A stretch of 64,000 bases of DNA, from contig NZ_VFUZ01000016.1 in NCBI RefSeq assembly GCF_006658505.1, forward strand, positions 1 to 64,000. Reading direction: 5' to 3'. Both the position numbers and the translations under genes were made by a program. Under the pieces are notes generated by a model. It made no database searches, had not been told where the DNA came from, and saw nothing but the letters and a program-made list of their open reading frames with translations. Origin of the DNA: Mesorhizobium sp. B2-4-15. GTDB taxonomy: Bacteria; Pseudomonadota; Alphaproteobacteria; Rhizobiales; Rhizobiaceae. Position 1 is the first letter of the stretch. Each line of letters begins with the position of its first letter. Positions 16,781-24,910 of the stretch are shown here, one piece after another.

Positions 16781-18088
16781 ATGGCCGATCTGTTCAGCGT
16801 TGACGAACCGGAAAAGGCGCCGCCCGGAAGGCCGCTGGCCGACAGGCTGCGGCCGAGAAACCTTGGCGAGGTCGTCGGCCAAGAGCATCTGACCGGCCCC
16901 GATGGCGCACTGACCAGGCTGATCGGCTCCGGTTCACTCGGCTCGATGATCTTCTGGGGGCCGCCTGGCACTGGCAAGACCACGGTGGCAAGGTTGCTCG
17001 CCGGTGAGACCAGCCTTGCCTTCGAGCAGATATCGGCGGTCTTCTCAGGCGTCGCCGACCTCAAGAAAGTGTTCGAGGCGGCCAAGCTGCGCCGCGCCAA
17101 CGGCCGTCAGACCCTGCTCTTCGTCGACGAGATCCATCGTTTCAACCGCGCCCAGCAGGATTCCTTTCTCCCTGTCATGGAGGATGGAACAGTCGTCCTG
17201 GTGGGCGCTACGACCGAAAACCCCTCCTTTGAACTCAACGCGGCCCTCTTATCCCGCGCGCGGGTCATGGTCTTCCATTCGCTCGGCGAGGAGAGCATCG
17301 CCAAGCTGATGACGCGGGCGGAGGAAGCGGAGGGCAGGGCGCTTCCGCTCGATGACGATGCGCGGGCGATGCTGATCCGCATGAGTGATGGCGACGGACG
17401 CGCATCCCTGACCCTCGCCGAGGAAGTCTGGCGTGCCGCCAAGCCTGGCGAGGTATTCGATCCCGAAGGGTTGCAGCGCATCGTCCAGCGCCGCGCGCCG
17501 ATCTACGACAAGGGTCAGGACGGCCATTACAATCTGATCTCGGCGCTGCACAAGTCGGTGCGCGGCTCGGATCCGGATGCCGCGCTCTACTATCTCGCCC
17601 GCATGTTCGATGCCGGCGAGGATCCGCTCTATCTCGGCCGCCGCCTGGTCCGCATGGCGATGGAGGACATCGGCCTTGCCGACCCGCAGGCGCTGGTGGT
17701 GGCCAATGCGGCCAAGGACGCGTACGACTATCTTGGCTCGCCGGAGGGCGAACTTGCCTTTGCCGAGGCCACCGTCTATCTCGCCACCGCACCGAAATCC
17801 AATGCCGTCTACACCGCCTTCAAGGCGGCCACGCAGGCAGCCAAGCAGCATGGCTCGCTGCTGCCGCCGAAGCACATCCTCAACGCGCCGACCAAGCTGA
17901 TGAAAGAGGAAGATTACGGCGCGGGCTATCGCTACGACCATGACGAGCCGGACGCCTTTTCCGGGCAGGACTATTTTCCGGAGAAGATGGGCCGCCAGAC
18001 CTTCTACGATCCACCCGAGCGTGGTTTCGAGCGCGATATCCGGAAGCGGCTCGACTACTGGGCGAAGCTGCGTAAGGAACGGGAATAG
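16781..18088 (+). CDS. rarA: Replication-associated recombination protein A (AAA+ ATPase)
   Basis: RarA/MgsA acts at stalled replication forks and resembles clamp-loader ATPases and eukaryotic WRNIP1. RPRNLGEVVGQEHL is the family N-terminus, GPPGTGKTT the Walker A, LLFVDEIHRFNRAQQD the Walker B, and LVGATTENPSFELNAALLSR the sensor 1 region; the C-terminal half has the tetramerisation domain (LISALHKSVRGSDPDAALYYLARM). Length 435 is normal. Starts 59 bases after the protease gene, so the two may be co-transcribed. Confidence 0.96.
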   Translation: MADLFSVDEPEKAPPGRPLADRLRPRNLGEVVGQEHLTGPDGALTRLIGSGSLGSMIFWGPPGTGKTTVARLLAGETSLAFEQISAVFSGVADLKKVFEAAKLRRANGRQTLLFVDEIHRFNRAQQDSFLPVMEDGTVVLVGATTENPSFELNAALLSRARVMVFHSLGEESIAKLMTRAEEAEGRALPLDDDARAMLIRMSDGDGRASLTLAEEVWRAAKPGEVFDPEGLQRIVQRRAPIYDKGQDGHYNLISALHKSVRGSDPDAALYYLARMFDAGEDPLYLGRRLVRMAMEDIGLADPQALVVANAAKDAYDYLGSPEGELAFAEATVYLATAPKSNAVYTAFKAATQAAKQHGSLLPPKHILNAPTKLMKEEDYGAGYRYDHDEPDAFSGQDYFPEKMGRQTFYDPPERGFERDIRKRLDYWAKLRKERE

Positions 18089-18300
18089 CTGTCTTGCGTG
18101 GCCCGGTGGTCGTCACGCTTCGGGCCGAGGCTTCGCCCTGGGGCATTTCACTATCGGTTGTTCTCCATGCGCCCTTCGCCCCCACGGGCCGTTGTGTGGT
18201 GACCCAAAAAACCTTATCAAGGCGCACGACCGGGCGGTGGTCGTTGCCGTGATTTTGGCATCACTCATTCGCAACAGGATCGCGCTTCGCGCGTGGAAAA

Positions 18301-19131
18301 ATGACAAAAACCCTTCGCAAGTCCCTTCGCAAATTCGCCATCGCCATTCCGCTTCTCGCCCTTGGCTTCTACTTCATCCCGATCCTGACGACGATCTTCA
18401 TCGTTTGTGGACTCATTGACGTCTTGCGCAACGACAGGAAGGATCTGTCGCTGTTCAGCGGTTACTTCCTTGGCAACGGCCTGTTCACCTGGCTGCTCTC
18501 GCCATTCAATCTGCTGGTGGACCTGCTCTGCTACAAAAATCCGGGCGTGTGGAAGCTGGAGCAGTTTCCAGAAGACTATCAGCGCGAGGTCAATGAGGTC
18601 CTTGATATCTTCAAGGCGCGCAAGGACGAGATCATCGCCGACATCGATGCCAATTTCGGTGCCGGTCGGCGCGGCATGTATGTCTATCAGTGGTACGGCA
18701 AGCACAAGATAGACAACGTCGCCGAGTTCAACAAGGATTTCAAATACATCAAGACCATCGCCGTTTCCGTCTTCAGCAAGCGCGAATCGACTTCCTGGCA
18801 TTTCGGTCCGTTGCGGCTCAGCTTGCGCATCCTCTACAATTTGATCCCGGTAAAGTCGGAGATCTTCGTCGAATGCGGCAACGTCAAGAATTACTGGTAC
18901 GACAATCCGCTGTTCATTTTCGACGACACGCTGCTGCATCGTTCGGTCAACGAGTATGACGGCCGCCGCTACTGCGTGTTCATGGACATCATCAGGCCGT
19001 CCCCGGTTCCGCGCCTCATAGCAGGCATGCTTGCCGTCGTGTCGGTCAGCGTCGAACGCATCAATTCGATGTTCTACAAGAACTGGAAGATGATTGGCTC
19101 GACCAAGCCCAAGAAGGTCGGAACCACCTGA
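18301..19131 (+). CDS. Membrane-anchored protein resembling aspartyl/asparaginyl beta-hydroxylases
   Basis: 276 residues. Two N-terminal hydrophobic stretches (about 10-38) are followed by a soluble domain. Residues 201-217 (NPLFIFDDTLLHRSVN) and 221-233 (RYCVFMDIIRP) match the FDD...H...N...R...D..RP end of the Asp/Asn beta-hydroxylase fold, a 2-oxoglutarate/Fe(II) family. His213 would be one iron ligand. The segment where the first ligand histidine is expected (RILYNLIP, around 178) has Leu instead, so catalysis is doubtful. A third hydrophobic stretch lies near 240-255. No ribosome site is obvious. The family assignment is my reading of motifs only. Confidence 0.65.
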   Translation: MTKTLRKSLRKFAIAIPLLALGFYFIPILTTIFIVCGLIDVLRNDRKDLSLFSGYFLGNGLFTWLLSPFNLLVDLLCYKNPGVWKLEQFPEDYQREVNEVLDIFKARKDEIIADIDANFGAGRRGMYVYQWYGKHKIDNVAEFNKDFKYIKTIAVSVFSKRESTSWHFGPLRLSLRILYNLIPVKSEIFVECGNVKNYWYDNPLFIFDDTLLHRSVNEYDGRRYCVFMDIIRPSPVPRLIAGMLAVVSVSVERINSMFYKNWKMIGSTKPKKVGTT

Positions 19132-19501
19132 ACCGAAGCCCACTGGCGTAGCCGCTCTCCTGGCCATGCCTTGATGCCTGCAAGCGCAATTCGGTCGTCC
19201 GCTGGCGCCCGACCGTTACACTCATGCTTCGCCCAGAGATACGCTGCCAGAGGTGATGTTGGACAGGTTTGGCGCCCATGGTCGCGGCAAACAAAGAGAG
19301 GGCTGCTGGCCCTGCTCATGAGGCGCGAACCTCCAGTCGGCGTGATGCAAAGTGTACATCCCATTTTGGCGCTCAATAATTCATCATAAGCCCAAATGAA
19401 TTGTCTCGGGCGATTCACGTTCGCCGGATCATCTTCTATTCGTTGGACAATGCGCTAAGAATGATTCCGGCGCACAGTCTCTTACATGATCGGCGGCTAA
19501 A
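19132..19501. other. 370-base intergenic gap, nothing identified
   Basis: Short frames occur on both strands but none has a convincing start, ribosome site or recognisable product. GC content drops toward the 3' end, continuous with the lower-GC gene that follows. The promoter of that gene is presumably here but I could not assign it. Confidence 0.4.
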
Positions 19502-21157
19502 ATGTCACTGAGAAGAATATTAGAACATTATGCGGGAACGTACGTATGCATGGTGCTGCTAAGCATTGCTCTCAGCTCGGCGTACATAGCTCTTGAGGAA
19601 TACGTTTACTATTGGGATTTCGTTGCCTATTTCAATAGGTTCAAACAGCAGGGTTCGCTCTTGGTCGAGAGCCCTTTCAACTGGCTTGGCCAGTTGGGAA
19701 ATTCTATTGCCACGGAAGATTATGGTGTTGCGATCCTGGCACCGTTGATGCCTTTCCACATCATTCTTGGCGATTCGAGGTTTGTCTTTATCGCCGGAAT
19801 AGTTACGGTTTACCTAGTCCCGACGGCTCTTTGCATGGGCAGGTTAAGCTATCTGGAGGCGGTATCCGAGAAACCTTCCCGAGCTTGGCCGGCGGTCTGG
19901 ATCGCAGCATTTCTCTACACGCCCATCTGGGCGCCGACGCTTCGTGGGCTGCCAGACGTTGCCGGTTGTCTCGCTCTTACCGCAGCGACTTACTTACTTT
20001 GGAAGTCGAAGTTCCTGACCCGTGAACCGGTAGCGAGTGGAATTTCCGTCGGCGCATGCCTGTGGCTGGCGTTCATGCTGCGTCGCTGGTACGCCTATGC
20101 TGCAATCGGGATTGCTGTTTCCGCAGCGCTTTCCTGTCTGCTGCAGATCTGCAAAGACCGAGACTTGGCTGCGTTTCGCAAGGCCGCGTTAGGCGGAGGG
20201 TGCGCGGTTTTCGTCATTTCCGCAACCGCTTTGAACTACCAATTGCCGCTGATCGGCAAGATCTTGGGAACCAACTACGGCGACCTTTACAGCGGATACC
20301 GGACGATCTTCATCAACCAGCTTGGCGAAATCGCGTCCCGGCTAAGCTTAGTCAACTGGCTGCTGATCCTGGTGGGCCTTCTGATCTCCGTTTTGCGCCG
20401 CAACGGTTTCTCCTTGTTCTCTGCCTCCGCCGCGGTACTCACTTTCTTGTTTTTCACCCGGACGCAAGATCCGGAACGTCATCACTCGATGCCGATCTTT
20501 CTTTGGCTTTTTCCCGCCTACGCCCAGGCAATCGTTGCGATCGTTTCGGGGTCAGCGCTGAGAGCACGGTGGGCGACCGTCGCCACAGCCTTCGTCGCCG
20601 GGCTCGCTTTTATGGGCACCTTTTTTCCGGTAGGCCGTCAGCTGCTGTCGCCAATCAGCTTCGTTTTTGCCAAGGAAGATACGCTCCCACTTCGCCTCGA
20701 CAATCTTTCTGAATACAGGCGCTTGATTGCTGACCTATTTGGCAAAATGAAGCCAGAAGATCGCTTTTCCGTATTCGCCTCAGGACCGATATTGAGCGAC
20801 TCGTTGTTATTCAGTTTGGATGCGAACCTCCTTCCGCACGTTGGATGGATCTGCCAGGTCGATAGTCGTGATCAATTTCGGCCGGGTGCCTTGAAATCCA
20901 GGTACGTTGTCGTGACTGACAGGCTTGTTACGCATCTGCAGGCGGGCGCGCAGATTTGCATAACGATTCCGAACCAGTATATTCTTGAGGGGAAAGGCAT
21001 CGGCGCCGCATACAAGCGCATTGCGGAGTATCGACTGTCCGGCGGCGTTACCGCGTATCTCTATGAGCAGGTGCGCCCGGTCAGCAAGTCCGAAGTCGAC
21101 GCTCTCTATGGCGAGTTCAGGAAAAAGTATCCGGACTGGACAATTCCTGACTGGTGA
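19502..21157 (+). CDS. Polytopic membrane protein, possible GT-C type glycosyltransferase
   Basis: 551 residues with about ten to twelve predicted membrane helices through residue 400 and a soluble C-terminal domain of about 150 residues. After the first helix comes an acidic loop (EEYVYYWDFVAYF, Glu32/Glu33/Asp39), the position of catalytic acidic residues in GT-C glycosyltransferases that use polyprenyl-phosphate sugars; RTQDPERHHSMPIFLWLFPAYAQ recalls later helices of such enzymes. Base composition is clearly lower in GC than the flanking genes, which suggests horizontal acquisition. The specific function is unknown; it stands alone. Confidence 0.6.
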   Translation: MSLRRILEHYAGTYVCMVLLSIALSSAYIALEEYVYYWDFVAYFNRFKQQGSLLVESPFNWLGQLGNSIATEDYGVAILAPLMPFHIILGDSRFVFIAGIVTVYLVPTALCMGRLSYLEAVSEKPSRAWPAVWIAAFLYTPIWAPTLRGLPDVAGCLALTAATYLLWKSKFLTREPVASGISVGACLWLAFMLRRWYAYAAIGIAVSAALSCLLQICKDRDLAAFRKAALGGGCAVFVISATALNYQLPLIGKILGTNYGDLYSGYRTIFINQLGEIASRLSLVNWLLILVGLLISVLRRNGFSLFSASAAVLTFLFFTRTQDPERHHSMPIFLWLFPAYAQAIVAIVSGSALRARWATVATAFVAGLAFMGTFFPVGRQLLSPISFVFAKEDTLPLRLDNLSEYRRLIADLFGKMKPEDRFSVFASGPILSDSLLFSLDANLLPHVGWICQVDSRDQFRPGALKSRYVVVTDRLVTHLQAGAQICITIPNQYILEGKGIGAAYKRIAEYRLSGGVTAYLYEQVRPVSKSEVDALYGEFRKKYPDWTIPDW

Positions 21158-21276
21158 CGATCACCTGCCCAGGCGGCGCGTGATTGCCGGCTTGGGAGCA
21201 CTGAGGCGTGGCTTGAACCATCGTCCTATGGCGTCATCGGGCATCGGTCTTCTAGACTAAGACGTAGTGCGGCGGA

Positions 21277-21294
21277 TATATCTGGCCAGATATA
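21277..21294. promoter_or_regulatory. 18-bp perfect palindrome upstream of the GAF-Fis regulator
   Basis: TATATCTGG and CCAGATATA are exact inverted repeats with no spacer. The site ends 43 bases before the GTG start of the regulator gene. An uninterrupted palindrome with no loop is more like a dimeric protein site than an RNA hairpin. Autoregulation is an inference. Confidence 0.55.
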
Positions 21295-21337
21295 GCGTTG
21301 CTTGAGTTGCAAGCGACAATCGCCTTGGGAGGATGAG

Positions 21338-22306
21338 GTGAGCGGACGGCGGCCGGCTGGTCATGCGGATTTGATCCAGACCTCCATCGCCAACAGCGAC
21401 GCTGCGCGTTCGGCGCTGGTTGCTTCCTGGCGACGTTCGCTGACATTGCACGGCCTTGATCCGGCCGAACGCAAGTCGCCTCGGCGCCTTACCGAAGGCG
21501 AGCTGCGCCAGGCCAGGCAACGTATGGAGCCGCTGCTGCGCGCCGCGGATGCGAGCCTCGATCGTCTTCACCTCGCCGTAGGCGGCGTCGGCTGCTGTGT
21601 GCTGCTTGCCGATCGTGACGGCATTCCCGTCGAACGTCGTGGTGCCGCCGCCGACGACGATACGTTCGACGAGTGGGGCTTGTGGACGGGCACCGTGTGG
21701 AGCGAGGACTCCGAGGGCACCAATGGCATCGGCACCTGTCTTGCCGATCAGCGCGCGCTCACCATCCATCGCGACCAGCATTTCTTTTCGCGCAACACTC
21801 TGCTCAGTTGCACCACGGCCCCGATCTACGATCACGAAGGCAATCTGGCGGCCGCGCTCGATGTCTCCTCTTGCCGGTCGGATCTGACTGAAGGATTCGT
21901 CAACCTGATCGCCATCGCGGTAGGCGATGCCGCGCGCCGCATCGAGGCCGAGAACTTCCGCTTGGCGTTTTCCGATGCCCGCATCCTGCTGGCGCCGGTG
22001 GCCGAGCGCAGTGCCAGCGCATTGATCGCCGTCAATGCCGACGATCTGGTGGTCGGGGCAACACGCTCCGCCCGGCTCGGCCTTGGCATCACCCGGCAAC
22101 TCCTGATCAAAGGCCTTCCTGCCGCCGACATTCTCGGCGACTCGGCCAGGGCAAGCGAGCATCTCGACGAGGCGGAGCGCGGCGTGGTTCAGCGGGCCAT
22201 GGCACGCGCCGAGGGCAATGTGTCGGCGGCTGCCAGCAATCTTGGGATTTCGCGGGCGACCCTGCATCGCAAGCTTGCGCGCTTCGGCATCCGCCGCCCA
22301 CACTGA
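21338..22306 (+). CDS. GAF and Fis-HTH domain transcriptional regulator (AcoR-like, without AAA+ domain)
   Basis: 322 residues. The N-terminal half matches the sensory part of AcoR-type regulators (SWRRSLTLHGLDP near the start, then a GAF domain about 60-200 with GTNGIGTCLAD and HFFSRNTLLSCTTAPIYDHEGNLAAALDVSS). The last 45 residues are a Fis-type helix-turn-helix (MARAEGNVSAAASNLGISRATLHRKLARFGI). The sigma-54-contacting AAA+ domain with GAFTGA is missing, so it cannot act as a classic enhancer-binding activator. GTG at 21338 has GGGAGG five bases upstream; an earlier TTG at 21302 is less likely. It probably controls the aldehyde dehydrogenase downstream. Confidence 0.85.
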   Translation: MSGRRPAGHADLIQTSIANSDAARSALVASWRRSLTLHGLDPAERKSPRRLTEGELRQARQRMEPLLRAADASLDRLHLAVGGVGCCVLLADRDGIPVERRGAAADDDTFDEWGLWTGTVWSEDSEGTNGIGTCLADQRALTIHRDQHFFSRNTLLSCTTAPIYDHEGNLAAALDVSSCRSDLTEGFVNLIAIAVGDAARRIEAENFRLAFSDARILLAPVAERSASALIAVNADDLVVGATRSARLGLGITRQLLIKGLPAADILGDSARASEHLDEAERGVVQRAMARAEGNVSAAASNLGISRATLHRKLARFGIRRPH

Positions 22307-22319
22307 GCTTTGGGCCAGC

Positions 22320-22343
22320 GACTGTCGCAGATCTGCGACAGTC
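22320..22343. promoter_or_regulatory. 24-bp perfect palindrome before the aldehyde dehydrogenase gene
   Basis: GACTGTCGCAGA and TCTGCGACAGTC are exact reverse complements meeting without a spacer, 13 bases after the regulator stop and 103 bases before the dehydrogenase ATG. The inner TGTCGCA-N4-TGCGACA half-sites suit a Fis-type HTH dimer. No T-run follows, which argues against a terminator. Likely the operator of the GAF-Fis regulator (inference). Confidence 0.65.
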
Positions 22344-22446
22344 CGCGTTGGTGAACGCCCGCGACCGGGCTGACAAACCTCAGTCCATCCGCAACTCTTC
22401 CCAGCGACGCGCCACATGCCGTGGCGCTCATATTGGGAGGAAGACG

Positions 22447-23964
22447 ATGAACAAGGTGGAATTTTCCCGCGCGGCCAAGGTTCCCTTCGCCAAGCGCTAC
22501 GACAATTATATCGGCGGCAAATGGGTCGCCCCGCATTCAGGGAAGTATTTCGAGAACATATCGCCGGTGACCGGCCGGCCACTGGGTGAGGTCGCTCGCT
22601 CCGACGCCAGGGATATCGAGGCAGCACTCGATGCCGCGCACAGGGCCAGGGATGCCTGGGGGAAGACGAGCGCAGCCGCTCGCGCGCTGATCCTCAACCG
22701 CATCGCCGACCGCATGGAAGACAATCTCGATCTGCTGGCGCTCGCCGAAACCTGGGACAATGGCAAGCCGATCCGCGAGACGACCGCCGCCGACCTGCCG
22801 CTGGCCATCGATCATTTCCGTTACTTTGCTGGTGCCGTGCGTGCTCAGGAGGGCGGCCTTTCCGAGATCGATCACGACACTGTCGCCTATCATTTCCACG
22901 AGCCGCTCGGCGTCGTCGGCCAGATCATTCCCTGGAACTTCCCGCTGCTGATGGCGGTCTGGAAACTGGCTCCGGCGCTTGCCGCCGGCAATTGCGTGGT
23001 GCTGAAGCCCGCCGAACAGACACCCGCCACCATCATGCTGTGGGCCGACCTGATCGGCGATCTCCTACCGGAGGGCGTGCTCAACATCGTCAATGGCTTC
23101 GGCCTCGAGGCCGGCAAGCCGCTCGCTTCGTCGAACCGCATTGCCAAGATCGCCTTCACCGGCGAGACGACGACCGGGCGGCTGATCTCGCAATATGCCA
23201 GCCAGAACCTCATCCCGGTGACACTCGAACTCGGCGGCAAATCGCCCAATATTTTCTTCCAGGACGTGACGGCGGAAGATGACGATTTCTTCGACAAGGC
23301 GATCGAAGGCTTCGTCATGTTCGCGCTCAATCAGGGCGAGGTCTGCACCTGCCCCAGCCGCGCGCTGGTGCATGAGAAGATCTATGACAAGTTCATGGAA
23401 AAGGCGCTGAAGCGCGTCGAAGCGATCGTCCAGGGCGATCCCCTCGATCCGGCAACCATGATCGGTGCGCAGGCATCGAGCGAACAGCTGGAGAAGATCC
23501 TGAGCTACTTCGATATCGGCCGCAAGGAAGGCGCCGAGGTGCTGGCGGGCGGTGAGCAGAACCATCTGCCGGGGGATCTGGCGGGCGGCTATTACGTCAA
23601 GCCGACCGTGTTCAAGGGCAACAACAAGATGCGCATCTTCCAGGAGGAAATCTTCGGGCCGGTGGTGTCCGTGACGACCTTCAAGGACGACGACGAGGCG
23701 CTGTCGATTGCCAACGACACGCTCTATGGCCTCGGCGCCGGCATCTGGAGCCGCGACGCGAACCGCTGCTATCGTTTCGGCCGCGCCATCCAGGCCGGGC
23801 GCGTGTGGACCAACTGCTACCATGCCTATCCCGCGCACGCGGCATTCGGTGGTTACAAGCAGTCCGGCATCGGACGGGAAAATCACAAGATGATGCTCGA
23901 TCACTATCAGCAGACCAAGAACATGCTGGTCAGCTACAGCCCGAAGAAGCTCGGTTTCTTCTGA
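22447..23964 (+). CDS. NAD-dependent aldehyde (acetaldehyde) dehydrogenase
   Basis: 505 residues, typical of the ExaC/AldA acetaldehyde dehydrogenase group. PWNFPLLMAVWKLAPALAAGNCVVLKPAEQTP binds NAD, VTLELGGKSPNIFF holds the catalytic general base Glu, and FALNQGEVCTCPSRALVHE contains the nucleophilic cysteine of the GEVCTCPSR motif. The ATG at 22447 follows GGGAGGAAG; a longer frame from 22348 lacks support. The order regulator, dehydrogenase, DUF779 gene recurs in proteobacteria growing on ethanol or related alcohols. Confidence 0.93.
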   Translation: MNKVEFSRAAKVPFAKRYDNYIGGKWVAPHSGKYFENISPVTGRPLGEVARSDARDIEAALDAAHRARDAWGKTSAAARALILNRIADRMEDNLDLLALAETWDNGKPIRETTAADLPLAIDHFRYFAGAVRAQEGGLSEIDHDTVAYHFHEPLGVVGQIIPWNFPLLMAVWKLAPALAAGNCVVLKPAEQTPATIMLWADLIGDLLPEGVLNIVNGFGLEAGKPLASSNRIAKIAFTGETTTGRLISQYASQNLIPVTLELGGKSPNIFFQDVTAEDDDFFDKAIEGFVMFALNQGEVCTCPSRALVHEKIYDKFMEKALKRVEAIVQGDPLDPATMIGAQASSEQLEKILSYFDIGRKEGAEVLAGGEQNHLPGDLAGGYYVKPTVFKGNNKMRIFQEEIFGPVVSVTTFKDDDEALSIANDTLYGLGAGIWSRDANRCYRFGRAIQAGRVWTNCYHAYPAHAAFGGYKQSGIGRENHKMMLDHYQQTKNMLVSYSPKKLGFF

Positions 23965-24010
23965 TTGCCTCCCGAAGCAACACATGATCTTCCCACAGGG
24001 ATCATGAGTA

Positions 24011-24043
24011 TCCGGGGCGCGGCTGCACATGCCGCGCCCCGGA
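24011..24043 (+). other. Perfect 13-bp GC hairpin between the dehydrogenase and DUF779 genes
   Basis: TCCGGGGCGCGGC (24011-24023) and GCCGCGCCCCGGA (24031-24043) are exact inverted repeats around a seven-base loop. It begins 46 bases after the dehydrogenase stop. The following bases (TGGTTTGGG) are not a U-tract. A partial terminator or mRNA stabiliser that sets the ratio of the two proteins is plausible. Confidence 0.65.
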
Positions 24044-24069
24044 TGGTTTGGGAGATGAAGGAGGGCGGT

Positions 24070-24438
24070 ATGTCCGACAGGATTTCACTCGGAAAAGTTT
24101 CGGCCACGCCGGGAGCCATCGCTTTCCTGGCTGAGATCGTTGCCGATCACGGGCCGGTGCTGTTTCACCAGTCCGGTGGCTGCTGCGACGGATCATCGCC
24201 GATGTGCTATCCCCGCGGTGAGTTCATTGTCGGCGACAACGACGTCATGCTGGGCGAGATCGGCGAAACGCCGGTCTATATCAGCGCCTCGCAATATGAG
24301 GTGTGGAAACATACCGACCTCATCATCGACGTCGTGCCGGGCAGGGGTGGCATGTTCTCCCTCGACAACGGGCGCGAAAAGCGGTTTCTGACGCGCTCAA
24401 CCGTCTGTGCCATCCCCGAAACGCCCTTGCGGGCCTGA
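24070..24438 (+). CDS. DUF779 domain protein
   Basis: 122 residues. LFHQSGGCCDGSSPMCY is the cysteine-rich signature of the DUF779 family, followed by a beta-rich part (ISASQYEVWKHTDLIIDVVPGRGGMFSLDNG). The molecular function is not established; the cysteines could bind metal. Its constant neighbour is acetaldehyde dehydrogenase, and here it lies 105 bases behind it. The ATG at 24070 is preceded by AAGGAGGG (24058-24065); earlier in-frame starts fall inside the hairpin. Confidence 0.88.
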   Translation: MSDRISLGKVSATPGAIAFLAEIVADHGPVLFHQSGGCCDGSSPMCYPRGEFIVGDNDVMLGEIGETPVYISASQYEVWKHTDLIIDVVPGRGGMFSLDNGREKRFLTRSTVCAIPETPLRA

Positions 24439-24479
24439 AGGGATTGACGCCGCCGCCCTCGCAGGGGCAGTAGACGGCC

Positions 24480-24854
24480 ATGTTCAATCTGCTTCTCGTT
24501 GTCATCGGCGGCGGCATCGGCGCCGGCATTCGCCATCTGACCAGTATGGGCACGCTGCGCTTTGCGGGCCCCAACTATCCCTGGGGCACGATGGCCATCA
24601 ACATCGTCGGCTCCTTCGCCATGGGCCTGTTCATCGCTATCCTGGCGCGCCGCGGCGGATCGAACGAAATCAGGCTCTTTGTCGCCACCGGCATCTTCGG
24701 CGGCTTCACCACCTTTTCGGCTTTTTCGCTCGATTTCGCGACGCTTTGGGAGCGGGGCGCCACGCTGCCCGCGTTTGGATATGCGCTGGCCAGCGTCATT
24801 GGCGCCATCATCGCCTTGTTTTTGGGTCTTTGGCTCGCAAGAAGCCTGCCTTAA
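24480..24854 (+). CDS. crcB: Fluoride efflux channel CrcB/Fluc
   Basis: 124 residues with four membrane helices, the size of a single-domain Fluc that works as an antiparallel dimer exporting fluoride. GGGIGAGIRHL, the WGTMAINIVGSFAMG helix 2 with conserved Asn, and GIFGGFTTFSAFSLD, the Phe/Thr/Ser-rich pore motif, are all present. I see no fluoride riboswitch in the 41-base upstream spacer. Possibly co-transcribed with the pseudouridine synthase gene 56 bases downstream. Confidence 0.95.
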   Translation: MFNLLLVVIGGGIGAGIRHLTSMGTLRFAGPNYPWGTMAINIVGSFAMGLFIAILARRGGSNEIRLFVATGIFGGFTTFSAFSLDFATLWERGATLPAFGYALASVIGAIIALFLGLWLARSLP

Positions 24855-24910
24855 TGCTATTGGCGCGCCGAGAGCCGGCCAAGCCCCGCTCGGAAAACAG
24901 GTAAGAAAAT

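Noticed and set aside
15910..17100. A 396-codon minus-strand frame opposite the protease and rarA genes
   Set aside because: Antisense to two well-supported genes and spanning their junction; no family match.
24439..24479. Possible fluoride riboswitch before crcB
   Set aside because: The spacer is only 41 bases and I could not find the conserved pseudoknot elements.
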